Of a stretch of 64,000 bases of DNA, positions 16,740-24,480 are shown one piece after another. The position numbers and the translations under genes were made by a program. Under the pieces are notes generated by a model. It was not told the DNA's origin. It worked only from the letters and a program-made list of their open reading frames with translations, and did not search any database. This DNA is from Rhodococcus sp. B7740 (GTDB taxonomy: Bacteria > Actinomycetota > Actinomycetes > Mycobacteriales > Mycobacteriaceae), in assembly GCF_000954115.1 (NCBI RefSeq), contig NZ_CP010797.1, forward strand, positions 806,001-870,000, written 5' to 3'. Position 1 is the stretch's first letter, and each line of letters opens with the position of its first letter.

Positions 16740-17738
16740 TCAGGCTGGTTGGGGTGCAGCGCGGAACGTGCGGCGGTAGGAGTTCGGTGTGGTGCATCGC
16801 AACCGCACGAAGTGTTGCCGCAGAGCCGCGGCATTTCCGAAGCCGACCACCTCGGCGATCGAATCCATCGGAAGATCGGAGTTCTCCAACAGTTGCTGCG
16901 CTGCCAGTACTCGCTGGTCGTTGAGCCAGCGTGCCGGCGTCGTTCCGGTTTCGGCCGCGAACCTGCGGGCGAAGGTTCGCGCAGACATGTTCACCCGCGC
17001 CGCCAGTCGACCGATGGTGAGCTCGGAGTCGAGATTCTCGGTCATCCAATCCAGCAGCGGAGCCAGTGTCTCGGTGCGAGTGGCGGGCAGCGGACTGGTG
17101 ACGAATTGAGCCTGCCCGCCGTCGCGATGCGGAGGAACGACCATCCGGCGGGCGATCCCGTTGGCCACGACGCTGCCCTGGTACTTGCGCACGATGTGCA
17201 GGCACAGGTCGATGCCGGCTGCCGTGCCTGCGCTGGTGAGCACGTTGCCGGCATCCACGTAGAGGACGTTCGGATCCACCTGTGCCAGGGGATATTTCGC
17301 GGCCAGCGAGTCGGAGTGCCGCCAATGCGTCGTGCAGGGTCTGCCGTCGAGAAGACCCGCTTTGCCGAGTACGAACGCACCGTTGCACAGGCTCGCGACC
17401 ATCGCGCCTCGTTCCACCGCCGCGCGCAGTTTGGCCAGCAGAGGTTCGATGGACGCGTCGTATTCGGTGCCGCACACGAAGCTGCCGTCGACTGCCGCCT
17501 CGGTGCCTCCCGCCGGAATGATGATCAGATCGGCGGTGTCGAGGCTGTCGAGATCGTGTGGCACGTCGATGGTGTAGCCGACGCGGGTGCGGATCGGTTG
17601 TGGGACACCGGCGATCAGGGAGAAGTCGTAGGTGGGCAGTCCCTCGTCCGAGCGATCGAATCCGAACACCTCGCAGGCGACGCCCAGCTCGAACTGTTCT
17701 GTCAACGGCATCAGCGCGACGACCACTCGTTTCAGCAT
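16740..17738 (-). CDS. GlxA-type transcriptional regulator (DJ-1/PfpI domain plus AraC HTH)
   Basis: A 332-residue regulator. Residues 1-190 form a DJ-1/PfpI amidotransferase-like fold with the nucleophile-elbow cysteine in ASLCNGAFVLGKAGLL and the strand TADLIIIPAGGTEA. The C-terminal 100 residues are an AraC DNA-binding domain (LTIGRLAARVNMSARTFARRF and MDSIAEVVGFGNAAALRQHF). In this family the PfpI domain acts as a ligand sensor rather than an enzyme. The ATG at 17738 starts MLKRVVVALMPL, the normal first strand. It is divergent from a 38-residue membrane peptide gene. Confidence 0.9.
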   Translation of the reverse strand: MLKRVVVALMPLTEQFELGVACEVFGFDRSDEGLPTYDFSLIAGVPQPIRTRVGYTIDVPHDLDSLDTADLIIIPAGGTEAAVDGSFVCGTEYDASIEPLLAKLRAAVERGAMVASLCNGAFVLGKAGLLDGRPCTTHWRHSDSLAAKYPLAQVDPNVLYVDAGNVLTSAGTAAGIDLCLHIVRKYQGSVVANGIARRMVVPPHRDGGQAQFVTSPLPATRTETLAPLLDWMTENLDSELTIGRLAARVNMSARTFARRFAAETGTTPARWLNDQRVLAAQQLLENSDLPMDSIAEVVGFGNAAALRQHFVRLRCTTPNSYRRTFRAAPQPA

Positions 17739-17820
17739 GTACAGAAGTATGGCAGAAAGTCGTCGATATATGGCGTTACTGCCACTCGTGCACCGTCTCC
17801 GCAGGTTGGAAGCTAGCGAC

Positions 17821-17937
17821 ATGACAATTGTATTGGTAGTTGTGCTGCTGTTCCTGGCCCTCGACGCCCTCGTGGTCGCAGGTGTCGCTCCCGATACCCA
17901 CGCGGAGGTGACTCAGTTCGGCGATTACCGGTTCTAG
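17821..17937 (+). CDS. 38-residue single-pass membrane peptide
   Basis: Starts MTIVLVVVLLFLALDALVVAG: one hydrophobic helix, then a short polar tail ending in aromatic/basic residues. A GGAAG purine run sits eight to ten bases before the ATG. It is divergent from the GlxA-type regulator and may be its target. No family is recognised. Its small size keeps confidence moderate. Confidence 0.5.
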   Translation: MTIVLVVVLLFLALDALVVAGVAPDTHAEVTQFGDYRF

Positions 17938-17947
17938 GGTGCGTGGA

Positions 17948-18454
17948 TCAGCCGATTCGCCACTCCCGCTTGGCCTCGCCGTCCCATCGGCGCAGCGCGA
18001 CCGCAGATCCGACCAGATCGTCGACGTCTACCGAGAGCAGGCGCACCGCCGCTCCTGCCTCCTCGGGCGTCAACCGTCGGGCCACCGTGACATGCGGTGT
18101 CCATCGGCCGGGGTCGAGGTGATCGAGCGAACGTTCGCCCACGGCCTCGTGCAGCCGGGCGTGCAGATCGAGCAACTCGCTCGACGGAACCACCAGTCTC
18201 GCCAGGGTGATCGATCGACCACCGAACACGACGAGCCCGCCGAGACGCACGTCGAACGGATCGAAGCGGACCGCATCGCCGTCGTCCACCGCGTCCGGCA
18301 TCGACGCTGCCACGGCGACGGTGATGTGCGGACGATTCGATTCACCGAGGTGCCGGTTCTGGCTCGGCAGTCCGGCGTCGGACAGTACTGCCCACTCGCG
18401 GCGAACCGCAGCGTCGAGGCCGGGGTCGAGGAGAAGTTCTGCGGACTGCACCAT
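17948..18454 (-). CDS. 2H phosphoesterase (2'-5' RNA ligase family)
   Basis: A 168-residue protein with the two histidine motifs of the 2H superfamily: PHITVAVAAS (about residue 48) and PHVTVARRLT (about residue 126). These form the catalytic pair for cyclic phosphate hydrolysis or RNA ligation. The first 25 residues (SAELLLDPGLDAAVRREWAV) match the family N-terminus. The ATG at 18454 is preferred; another in-frame ATG at 18463 would run into the divergent dehydrogenase start. The two divergent genes leave only about ten bases between start codons. The natural substrate (tRNA ends, cyclic nucleotides or ADP-ribose derivatives) is unknown. Confidence 0.85.
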   Translation of the reverse strand: MVQSAELLLDPGLDAAVRREWAVLSDAGLPSQNRHLGESNRPHITVAVAASMPDAVDDGDAVRFDPFDVRLGGLVVFGGRSITLARLVVPSSELLDLHARLHEAVGERSLDHLDPGRWTPHVTVARRLTPEEAGAAVRLLSVDVDDLVGSAVALRRWDGEAKREWRIG

Positions 18455-18464
18455 GGAGGCCATG

Positions 18465-19562
18465 ATGTCGCAGACGAACGGTCGCAATGCAACGGCACTA
18501 CGGATCGGGGCCATGACCGGCGACGGGATAGGCCACGAGATCGTGCCTGCAACCATCCGGGTGGTCGATGCGGCCCTCGCGGCGGCCGGTGGACCGGCTG
18601 CCGACTGGGTGCATCTGCCGCTGGGGCTCGGTGCCGTGGACGAGCACGGAACGCCGATGCCCGAGTCCACGCTGGCGGAGTTGGGCGAGCTCGAATGCTG
18701 GATTCTCGGTCCGCACGACAGCGCCTCCTACCCGCAGCCGTTCCGATCTCAGCTGACCCCGGGCGGACGGATTCGTAAGAACTTCGGTCTGTTCGCCAAC
18801 ATTCGGCCGGCGAAGGCACTGCCCGGCGTACGCGCAGTGTCCCCGCGAATGGATCTGGTGGTCGTGCGGGAGAACACCGAGGGGTTCTACGCCGATCGCA
18901 ACATGTTCGTCGGCAGCGGAGAGTTCATGCCCACTCCCGATGTGGCTCTCGCGGTCGGAGTGTTCACCCGCGCGGCCTGCGAACGCATTGCACGCGAAGC
19001 GTTCTCGTTGGCCGAGCGACGCAATCGACAACTGACGATCGTGCACAAGACCAACGTGCTGTCGATGACGACGGGGTTGTTCCGCGATGCGTGCCGCGCA
19101 GTGGGAGAACAGTTTCCGCACGTCGAGGTCACCGAAGAGCACGTCGACGCCCTTGCCGCGCACCTGGTTCGACGGGGCGAGGACTACGACGTCATCGTGG
19201 CCGAGAACATGTTCGGCGACATTCTCTCGGATCTGACGGGTGAGCTGTCCGGGTCGCTGGGCACCGCGCCGTCGATCAACTCCTCGGAAACCCAGGCGAT
19301 GGCGCAGGCCTCGCACGGATCGGCCCCGGACATCGCGGGCAAGAACCGAGCCAATCCGACCGCGCTCTTCCTGTCGGCCGCGATGTTGCTCGAATGGCTT
19401 GCCCCACGGCATCGGGACGAACGGTTGGCCGCAGCCGCCGGCAGGATCCGACACGCCGTCGACGCCACGGTCGAATCCGGGGTCGCGACAGCCGACCTCG
19501 GTGGACAGGCGTCGACAAGTGCCTTCACCGAGGCCGTCGAAGCCAGGGTGCATCGGCGTTGA
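18465..19562 (+). CDS. Isocitrate/isopropylmalate dehydrogenase family protein
   Basis: A 365-residue beta-decarboxylating dehydrogenase that oxidises a 2-hydroxyacid with NAD(P). Family landmarks are IGAMTGDGIGHEIVP, the substrate segment VVVRENTEGFYADRN, the catalytic lysine in TIVHKTNVLSMTTG, and the metal-binding DVIVAENMFGDILSDLTGE. It lacks the clear leucine-operon context of leuB and may use tartrate, homoisocitrate or another malate derivative. A GGAGG site five bases ahead of the second of two adjacent ATGs decides the start at 18465. It is divergent from the 2H phosphoesterase, with which it shares a minimal promoter region. Confidence 0.88.
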   Translation: MSQTNGRNATALRIGAMTGDGIGHEIVPATIRVVDAALAAAGGPAADWVHLPLGLGAVDEHGTPMPESTLAELGELECWILGPHDSASYPQPFRSQLTPGGRIRKNFGLFANIRPAKALPGVRAVSPRMDLVVVRENTEGFYADRNMFVGSGEFMPTPDVALAVGVFTRAACERIAREAFSLAERRNRQLTIVHKTNVLSMTTGLFRDACRAVGEQFPHVEVTEEHVDALAAHLVRRGEDYDVIVAENMFGDILSDLTGELSGSLGTAPSINSSETQAMAQASHGSAPDIAGKNRANPTALFLSAAMLLEWLAPRHRDERLAAAAGRIRHAVDATVESGVATADLGGQASTSAFTEAVEARVHRR

Positions 19563-19574
19563 GCAGTGCGGTGT

Positions 19575-20405
19575 CTATCGGAGCGGTTTGCGGCTGCTGA
19601 AGATCGCGGTGCCGGGAAAGAGTTGCCCGCGCAATGGGCTCCACTGACCCCACTCCCGGTCGAGCCACTCCGGCCAGTCGGGTTCGACGATGTCGCGTAC
19701 CTCGAGGCCTGCGGCGACCAGTTCGCGCACCCGATCGCCGATCGTGCGGTGATGCTCGACGTAGTTGGGGGTTCCGTCCGCGTCGTACTCGACGTACGGG
19801 GTTCGGTCGAAGTACGGAATCGTCGCGGTCAGCCCGGCCACGCCGGGATCGTCGGGGAACACCCAACGCATCGGATGATTGACGGCGAACACCCAGATGC
19901 CACCCGGTCGAAGAACCCGCGCCACTTCCTTCATCACATTGGCGGAGTCCGCGACGAACGGCACCGCACCGAATGCCGAGCAGACGATGTCGAAGCGCTC
20001 GTCGGCGAACGGCAAGGACTCGGCACTGGCCTGCACCAGCGGAACCGTCGACCCGCCCGCGGCCATGGCGTCGACGCCGCGCTGCAACATGCCCATCGAG
20101 ATGTCGAGACCGATCGCGCGCGCACCCTGGGTCCCGAGCCAGCGGGCGCACGGTGCGCTGCCGCAGCCCACCTCGAGCACGTCCTTGCCCATGACGTCGC
20201 CCAGCAGATGTACGTCGCCCTCGTGCAGTCCCTCCGGGCACCAGACGAACTCTCCGGATTCGGTCGTCACCCCCAGGAACGCGCCATGGGTACGGTGGTA
20301 GGCCTCGGCGTCGGAATCCCACCAGAGGCGACTCGCGCGGTCGCTCGCGACCGAGTCGATTCGGCCGCGGCCGGGAGTGGACGACGGTGGGGAAAGATCG
20401 GTCAC
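19575..20405 (-). CDS. Class I SAM-dependent methyltransferase
   Basis: A 276-residue cytosolic methyltransferase. The SAM-binding motif I is DVLEVGCGSAPCARWLG near residue 78, followed by the acidic strand end AIGLDISMGML. Post-motif segments include RFDIVCSAFGAVPFV and VLRPGGIWVFAVNHPMRWVF, typical of the Methyltransf_11 class. The extended N-terminus with DSDAEAYHRTHGAFLG is common in actinobacterial members next to rpsA. The acceptor is unknown. It is divergent from rpsA and convergent with the dehydrogenase (12 bases apart). Confidence 0.88.
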   Translation of the reverse strand: MTDLSPPSSTPGRGRIDSVASDRASRLWWDSDAEAYHRTHGAFLGVTTESGEFVWCPEGLHEGDVHLLGDVMGKDVLEVGCGSAPCARWLGTQGARAIGLDISMGMLQRGVDAMAAGGSTVPLVQASAESLPFADERFDIVCSAFGAVPFVADSANVMKEVARVLRPGGIWVFAVNHPMRWVFPDDPGVAGLTATIPYFDRTPYVEYDADGTPNYVEHHRTIGDRVRELVAAGLEVRDIVEPDWPEWLDREWGQWSPLRGQLFPGTAIFSSRKPLR

Positions 20406-20424
20406 ACGCCGACTCTAACCGGGT

Positions 20425-20454
20425 TTGTGCTGGTACTGCGGCATCGCGTACCCT
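20425..20454 (+). promoter_or_regulatory. Candidate rpsA promoter
   Basis: TTGTGC, an 18-base spacer, then TACCCT, about 165 bases before the rpsA start and just outside the divergent methyltransferase gene. The weak -10 makes this tentative. The roughly 160-base leader could hold regulatory RNA structure, as S1 often autoregulates. Confidence 0.3.
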
Positions 20455-20620
20455 GTTCAACGCGAGTGTGTTCATGCTGCGCCCAGGTCGGGTCCGCCCG
20501 GCGTCGGCGCATGCGGATCCGGCAACGGTTCCGCCGAATGTGCTCGTGTTGCACACGTTTCACCAAGTCCGACCGAACATCCATCAACCGATACCCAACC
20601 CGTCCGGAGCAACTCAACAC

Positions 20621-22099
20621 ATGCCCTCAACCACAACCTCACCGCAGGTAGCCGTCAACGATATCGGCTCCGCAGAGGATTTTCTCGCCGCCATCGACGC
20701 CACGATCAAGTACTTCAACGATGGTGACATCGTCGAGGGCACCATCGTCAAGGTCGATCGTGACGAGGTTCTACTCGACATCGGTTACAAGACCGAAGGC
20801 GTCATCCCCTCCCGCGAGCTCTCCATCAAGCACGATGTCGACCCCAACGAGGTCGTCTCCGTGGGAGATGAGATCGAAGCACTCGTCCTCACCAAGGAGG
20901 ACAAGGAAGGCCGTCTGATCCTGTCCAAGAAGCGAGCTCAGTACGAGCGCGCTTGGGGCACGATCGAGGAGCTCAAGGAGAAGGACGAGGCCGTCAAGGG
21001 CACCGTCATCGAGGTCGTCAAGGGTGGACTCATCCTCGACATCGGTCTTCGTGGCTTCCTCCCCGCTTCGCTCGTCGAGATGCGTCGCGTCCGCGACCTC
21101 CAGCCGTACGTCGGCAAGGAGATCGAGGCCAAGATCATCGAGCTCGACAAGAACCGCAACAACGTGGTCCTGTCGCGCCGCGCATGGCTCGAGCAGACCC
21201 AGTCCGAGGTCCGCAGCGAGTTCCTGCACCAGCTCCAGAAGGGCCAGGTCCGTAAGGGCGTCGTGTCCTCCATCGTCAACTTCGGTGCCTTCGTGGACCT
21301 GGGTGGCGTCGACGGACTCGTGCACGTCTCCGAGCTGTCCTGGAAGCACATCGATCACCCGTCCGAGGTTGTCGAGGTCGGCACCGAGGTCACCGTCGAG
21401 GTTCTCGACGTCGACCTGGACCGCGAGCGTGTTTCCCTGTCGCTCAAGGCAACTCAGGAAGATCCGTGGCGCCAGTTCGCTCGCACCCACGCGATCGGCC
21501 AGATCGTGCCCGGCAAGGTCACCAAGCTGGTTCCCTTCGGTGCATTCGTGCGCGTCGAAGAGGGCATCGAGGGCCTCGTGCACATCTCCGAGCTGGCCGA
21601 GCGCCACGTGGAGGTTCCGGACCAGGTCGTGGGTGTCGGCGACGACGCACTCGTCAAGGTCATCGACATCGATCTCGAGCGTCGCCGGATTTCGTTGAGC
21701 CTCAAGCAGGCCAACGAGGACTACGCAGAAGAGTTCGATCCGTCCAAGTACGGCATGGCCGACTCGTACGACGAGGGTGGCAACTACATCTTCCCCGAGG
21801 GCTTCGACTCCGAGACCAACGAATGGCTCGAAGGTTACGAGAAGCAGCGTGAAGAGTGGGAAGGTCGCTACGCCGAGGCGGAGCGTCGCCACAAGATGCA
21901 CACCGCTCAGATGGAGAAGACGGCCAAGGACGAAGCTGCCGAAGCCGCCAACACCAACTACTCCTCCGAGTCGGGTCAGGCTCCCGCCGATGCAGAAGGC
22001 GACGCTCCCGCAGCGTCGGCTCCGGCCTCGACAGGTGGATCGCTGGCCAGCGATGCGCAGCTCGCTGCACTTCGCGAGAAGCTGTCGGGCAACGCCTGA
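20621..22099 (+). CDS. rpsA: 30S ribosomal protein S1
   Basis: A 492-residue ribosomal protein that helps mRNA bind the small subunit. Four S1 (OB-fold) repeats are visible: about 38-108 (GDIVEGTIVKVDRDEVLLDI), 125-192, 210-280 (GQVRKGVVSSIVNFGAFVDLG) and 295-366 (GQIVPGKVTKLVPFGAFVRV). A disordered acidic/alanine-rich tail follows. The ATG at 20621 gives the usual actinobacterial N-terminus; the Shine-Dalgarno sequence is weak. A strong hairpin follows. S1 is essential and probably transcribed alone here. Confidence 0.97.
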   Translation: MPSTTTSPQVAVNDIGSAEDFLAAIDATIKYFNDGDIVEGTIVKVDRDEVLLDIGYKTEGVIPSRELSIKHDVDPNEVVSVGDEIEALVLTKEDKEGRLILSKKRAQYERAWGTIEELKEKDEAVKGTVIEVVKGGLILDIGLRGFLPASLVEMRRVRDLQPYVGKEIEAKIIELDKNRNNVVLSRRAWLEQTQSEVRSEFLHQLQKGQVRKGVVSSIVNFGAFVDLGGVDGLVHVSELSWKHIDHPSEVVEVGTEVTVEVLDVDLDRERVSLSLKATQEDPWRQFARTHAIGQIVPGKVTKLVPFGAFVRVEEGIEGLVHISELAERHVEVPDQVVGVGDDALVKVIDIDLERRRISLSLKQANEDYAEEFDPSKYGMADSYDEGGNYIFPEGFDSETNEWLEGYEKQREEWEGRYAEAERRHKMHTAQMEKTAKDEAAEAANTNYSSESGQAPADAEGDAPAASAPASTGGSLASDAQLAALREKLSGNA

Positions 22100-22132
22100 T
22101 AGATGTGGTCCACCCGTGAGGGTGTGACGCCG

Positions 22133-22163
22133 AGCCCCGGTTCTCTCCACGAGAACCGGGGCT
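22133..22163 (+). terminator. rpsA terminator hairpin
   Basis: A perfect 13-bp stem (AGCCCCGGTTCTC and complement) with a 5-base loop and a short T-rich tail (TTCTCGTT), 33 bases after the rpsA stop. Confidence 0.75.
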
Positions 22164-22206
22164 TTCTCGTTCGAATCAGGTGATCGAAAACTCTGCGGAA
22201 ACGACG

Positions 22207-22236
22207 ATGGACCCGGTTCGGATGAACCGGGCCCAT
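22207..22236 (-). terminator. Hairpin downstream of the small gene at 22256
   Basis: A 13-position stem with one A/C mismatch (ATGGACCCGGTTC against GAACCGGGCCCAT) and a four-base loop, about 20 bases past the stop of the minus-strand small gene. It suggests that gene is a real independent transcript. Confidence 0.5.
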
Positions 22237-22255
22237 GGTGGAGGGGGAGTGCGAA

Positions 22256-22465
22256 CTACGCGGCGGTGGCTGGACTCCACTGGCCGACGCTCTCCGTGCG
22301 CTTGCGCATGGTCGCGAAGCTGTGGCGGGCGGGGGTCAGGAGGTTGGTGAACCAGTTGCGCCGATGGTCGGCCAACGCCGAGGCTACTTCCGGGATCAGA
22401 ATGCAATGAACGCCTGCATCCATGCCAAGGCGGTGCCGACCCGGTTGGATCTGATTGCTTCGCAT
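22256..22465 (-). CDS. Small basic protein with strong ribosome binding site
   Basis: A 69-residue frame beginning MRSNQIQPGRHRLGMDAG, with no transmembrane helix, a histidine/arginine-rich composition and a single cysteine (CILIPEVASALADHRRNWF). Support is from signals rather than homology. AAAAGGA lies five bases before the ATG, and a hairpin follows the stop at 22207-22236. It lies between rpsA and coaE on the opposite strand, in a region otherwise without a gene. I do not recognise a family. An overlapping plus-strand frame (22235-22483) lacks such signals. Confidence 0.6.
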   Translation of the reverse strand: MRSNQIQPGRHRLGMDAGVHCILIPEVASALADHRRNWFTNLLTPARHSFATMRKRTESVGQWSPATAA

Positions 22466-22594
22466 GGGTGTCCTTTTCAATAGCTGTGGGTCGGCACATC
22501 GAGGTCGCGCTCGTCGAAGATAACCGACGGATCTGCGAAACCGGTGCATTTGAGGCTGGTGTGCTTCGGCGTGTTCGAGTGTCAGACTGGGTGC

Positions 22595-23812
22595 ATGCTG
22601 AGACTGGGACTGACCGGTGGAATAGGTGCCGGAAAATCGACCGTTGCGAAGGTGCTGACCGAACTCGGGGGAGTGCTCGTCGACTCCGACGTGCTTGCCC
22701 GTGAAGTCGTGGAGCCGGGAACACCTGGGCTGCAACAACTGACCGATACCTTCGGAACCGACATTCTCGCACCCGATGGCTCGCTCGACCGTCCGGCATT
22801 GGCGGCCAAGGCATTCGGCGACGAGGAATCCCGCAAGAAGCTCAATGCCATCGTTCACCCGTTGGTCGGTGCGCGCACTGCCGAGATCATCGACGGAGCA
22901 GCGTCGGATGCCATAGTGGTGCAGGACATTCCGCTCCTCGTCGAAGGATCGATGGGCCCGTTCTTTCACCTCGTGGTCATCGTGTGGGTCGACGCCGAGG
23001 AACGGGTGCGTCGTCTCACGGGACAGCGAGGCATGCCCGAGGCCGACGCCCGGGCGCGGATCGCAGCGCAGGCAACCGATGATGCGCGCCGAGCCGCGGC
23101 CGACGTGTGGATCGACAACACCGGTGCGCCGGGAAGCGTCGACGACGACGTCCGAGCCCTGTGGAACGACCGACTGATTCCCTTCGAGCGCAACATCAGG
23201 GAGGGGGTCATCGCGCGTGTTCATCCGGAACAGGTGACGGCCGACCCCGCGTGGGAATTGCAGGCCCGACGGATCGTCTCGCGCCTGGCTCTTGCCTGTT
23301 CCGACAAGGCGGTCCGTATCGATCACATCGGATCCACCGCAGTGCCCGGCCTCGACGCCAAGGACGTCATAGACATCCAGATCACCGTGCGCGGGCTCGA
23401 CGACGCCGATTCCGTAGCCGAACAGTTGCGCGTGGCAGGGTTCCCGCGGCGAGAGGACGCCGACTTCGACCATCCCAAGCCCGCGTACGGAATCGGCGGC
23501 GAAGCCGATCCGGCCGTGTGGTCCAAGCGTTTTCACGGCAGTGCAGACCCCGGCCGACCGGCGAACGTCCACATCCGGGTGGACGGCTGGCCCAATCAGA
23601 GGTTCGCCCTGCTGTTCCGGGACTGGTTGCGGGCGGACGACAGCATCAGGACCGAGTATTCCGGAATCAAGCGACGCGCCTCCGAGGCCGCTGCCGGAAT
23701 CACGGACTTCGCATCGGCGATCGAGGCCTACGAGAACGCAAAAGCACCGTGGTTCGATGTGGCATACCGCCGGGCATGGCAGTGGGCGGAGGAGACGAAC
23801 TGGTCTGCGTGA
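22595..23812 (+). CDS. coaE: Dephospho-CoA kinase fused to a GrpB/UPF0157 domain
   Basis: A 405-residue protein. Residues 1-200 are dephospho-CoA kinase, which phosphorylates dephospho-CoA at the 3'-OH in the last step of CoA synthesis: P-loop GLTGGIGAGKSTVAKVL, then DSDVLAREVVEPG and the lid RLTGQRGMPEADARARI. Residues 220-400 are a UPF0157/GrpB nucleotidyltransferase-like domain (IDHIGSTAVPGLDAKDVIDIQI, and RFALLFRDWLRADDSIRTEY). The same fusion is found in mycobacteria (Rv1631), where the second domain is thought to help folding or regulation. The ATG at 22595 directly precedes the P-loop strand. Confidence 0.95.
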   Translation: MLRLGLTGGIGAGKSTVAKVLTELGGVLVDSDVLAREVVEPGTPGLQQLTDTFGTDILAPDGSLDRPALAAKAFGDEESRKKLNAIVHPLVGARTAEIIDGAASDAIVVQDIPLLVEGSMGPFFHLVVIVWVDAEERVRRLTGQRGMPEADARARIAAQATDDARRAAADVWIDNTGAPGSVDDDVRALWNDRLIPFERNIREGVIARVHPEQVTADPAWELQARRIVSRLALACSDKAVRIDHIGSTAVPGLDAKDVIDIQITVRGLDDADSVAEQLRVAGFPRREDADFDHPKPAYGIGGEADPAVWSKRFHGSADPGRPANVHIRVDGWPNQRFALLFRDWLRADDSIRTEYSGIKRRASEAAAGITDFASAIEAYENAKAPWFDVAYRRAWQWAEETNWSA

Positions 23813-23824
23813 ATCGGGTCGGGT

Positions 23825-23860
23825 TGATCCTGGACCCTGAGAACCCGGGTCGGTGGATCA
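23825..23860. terminator. Imperfect hairpin between coaE and DUF402 gene
   Basis: TGATCC/GGATCA and GACCC/GGGTC pair with a small internal mismatch, in the gap of the convergent genes. It overlaps the last codon of the DUF402 gene. A weak bidirectional terminator candidate. Confidence 0.35.
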
Positions 23861-24403
23861 GGACGGTTTACCGTTCCACTCGGTCGGCATTCCGACGGAC
23901 GCGAGCCACGCGTTCAGGTCGTAGTCGTGTCGCGTCAGACCTTCGATGGCCGTGATCGATCTGGCCAGTGCCAGCTCGGCCGTCGGGGTGTCGACGTGTT
24001 GCGCCACCCGAGCGTCGAACAGCTCGTCGACGTCGAGCAGGTCGTAATCGCGGCCGGTACGGACACTGAGGTCGAGATAGTGGTCGACGGATGTCCATCG
24101 GGTGGTGCCGGCGGTGTACTCGCCGATGTCGACGTAGTAGTCCTGATCGCGGGCGTGTGCAGGCAGGTAGTGGAACACCGAGGCTCGGAGCCCGAGAGCG
24201 GGCAGCAACCAGGACTCCAGGTAGTCGAAATGGGCGTGATCCGACGGGCGGGCCATGTACAGCCCCCACGGCTCGACGCGGTATTCGTCGACGACACGGA
24301 CGAACCCCTTGGGATCCACGTTCGTCTTGGCGACGAGGTCGAACGTCTCGTGCTTGGGGGCATGAACGACGGTGTGCGCACCGGCTGACGTGTGAGCGAC
24401 CAT
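23858..24403 (-). CDS. DUF402 domain protein
   Basis: A 181-residue cytosolic protein. The DUF402 core (fold related to FomD-type nucleoside phosphate hydrolases) shows VDEYRVEPWGLYMARPSD, then YYVDIGEYTAG, YLDLSVRTGRDYDLLDVDEL and the final EGLTRHDYDLNAWL. The acidic residues in the DxxELFDAR region probably bind a metal. The ATG at 24403 is chosen as the closest start to the conserved N-terminus; the frame continues upstream into the uvrB promoter. The same gene next to uvrB is found in mycobacteria (Rv1632c). Its substrate is unknown. Confidence 0.82.
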   Translation of the reverse strand: MVAHTSAGAHTVVHAPKHETFDLVAKTNVDPKGFVRVVDEYRVEPWGLYMARPSDHAHFDYLESWLLPALGLRASVFHYLPAHARDQDYYVDIGEYTAGTTRWTSVDHYLDLSVRTGRDYDLLDVDELFDARVAQHVDTPTAELALARSITAIEGLTRHDYDLNAWLASVGMPTEWNGKPS

Positions 24404-24451
24404 GCCTGTAGAAGCTACCGGCAACCAGCGTGTGGGTCTGTCCGACGGAAC

Positions 24452-24474
24452 TTGTCGGTGGTCGCGTCTACGCT
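24452..24474 (+). promoter_or_regulatory. RecA-NDp (PafBC-type) DNA-damage promoter of uvrB
   Basis: TTGTCGGTG, eight bases, TACGCT: an exact match to the actinobacterial RecA-NDp pattern TTGTCRGTG-N8-TAnnnT. The uvrB ATG lies six bases downstream, so the message is likely leaderless. No LexA box is visible nearby. Confidence 0.75.
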
Positions 24475-24480
24475 TGTGAA

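Noticed and set aside
22235-22483. Plus-strand frame of 82 codons between rpsA and coaE
   Set aside because: It lacks a ribosome site and overlaps the better supported minus-strand small gene at 22256-22465.
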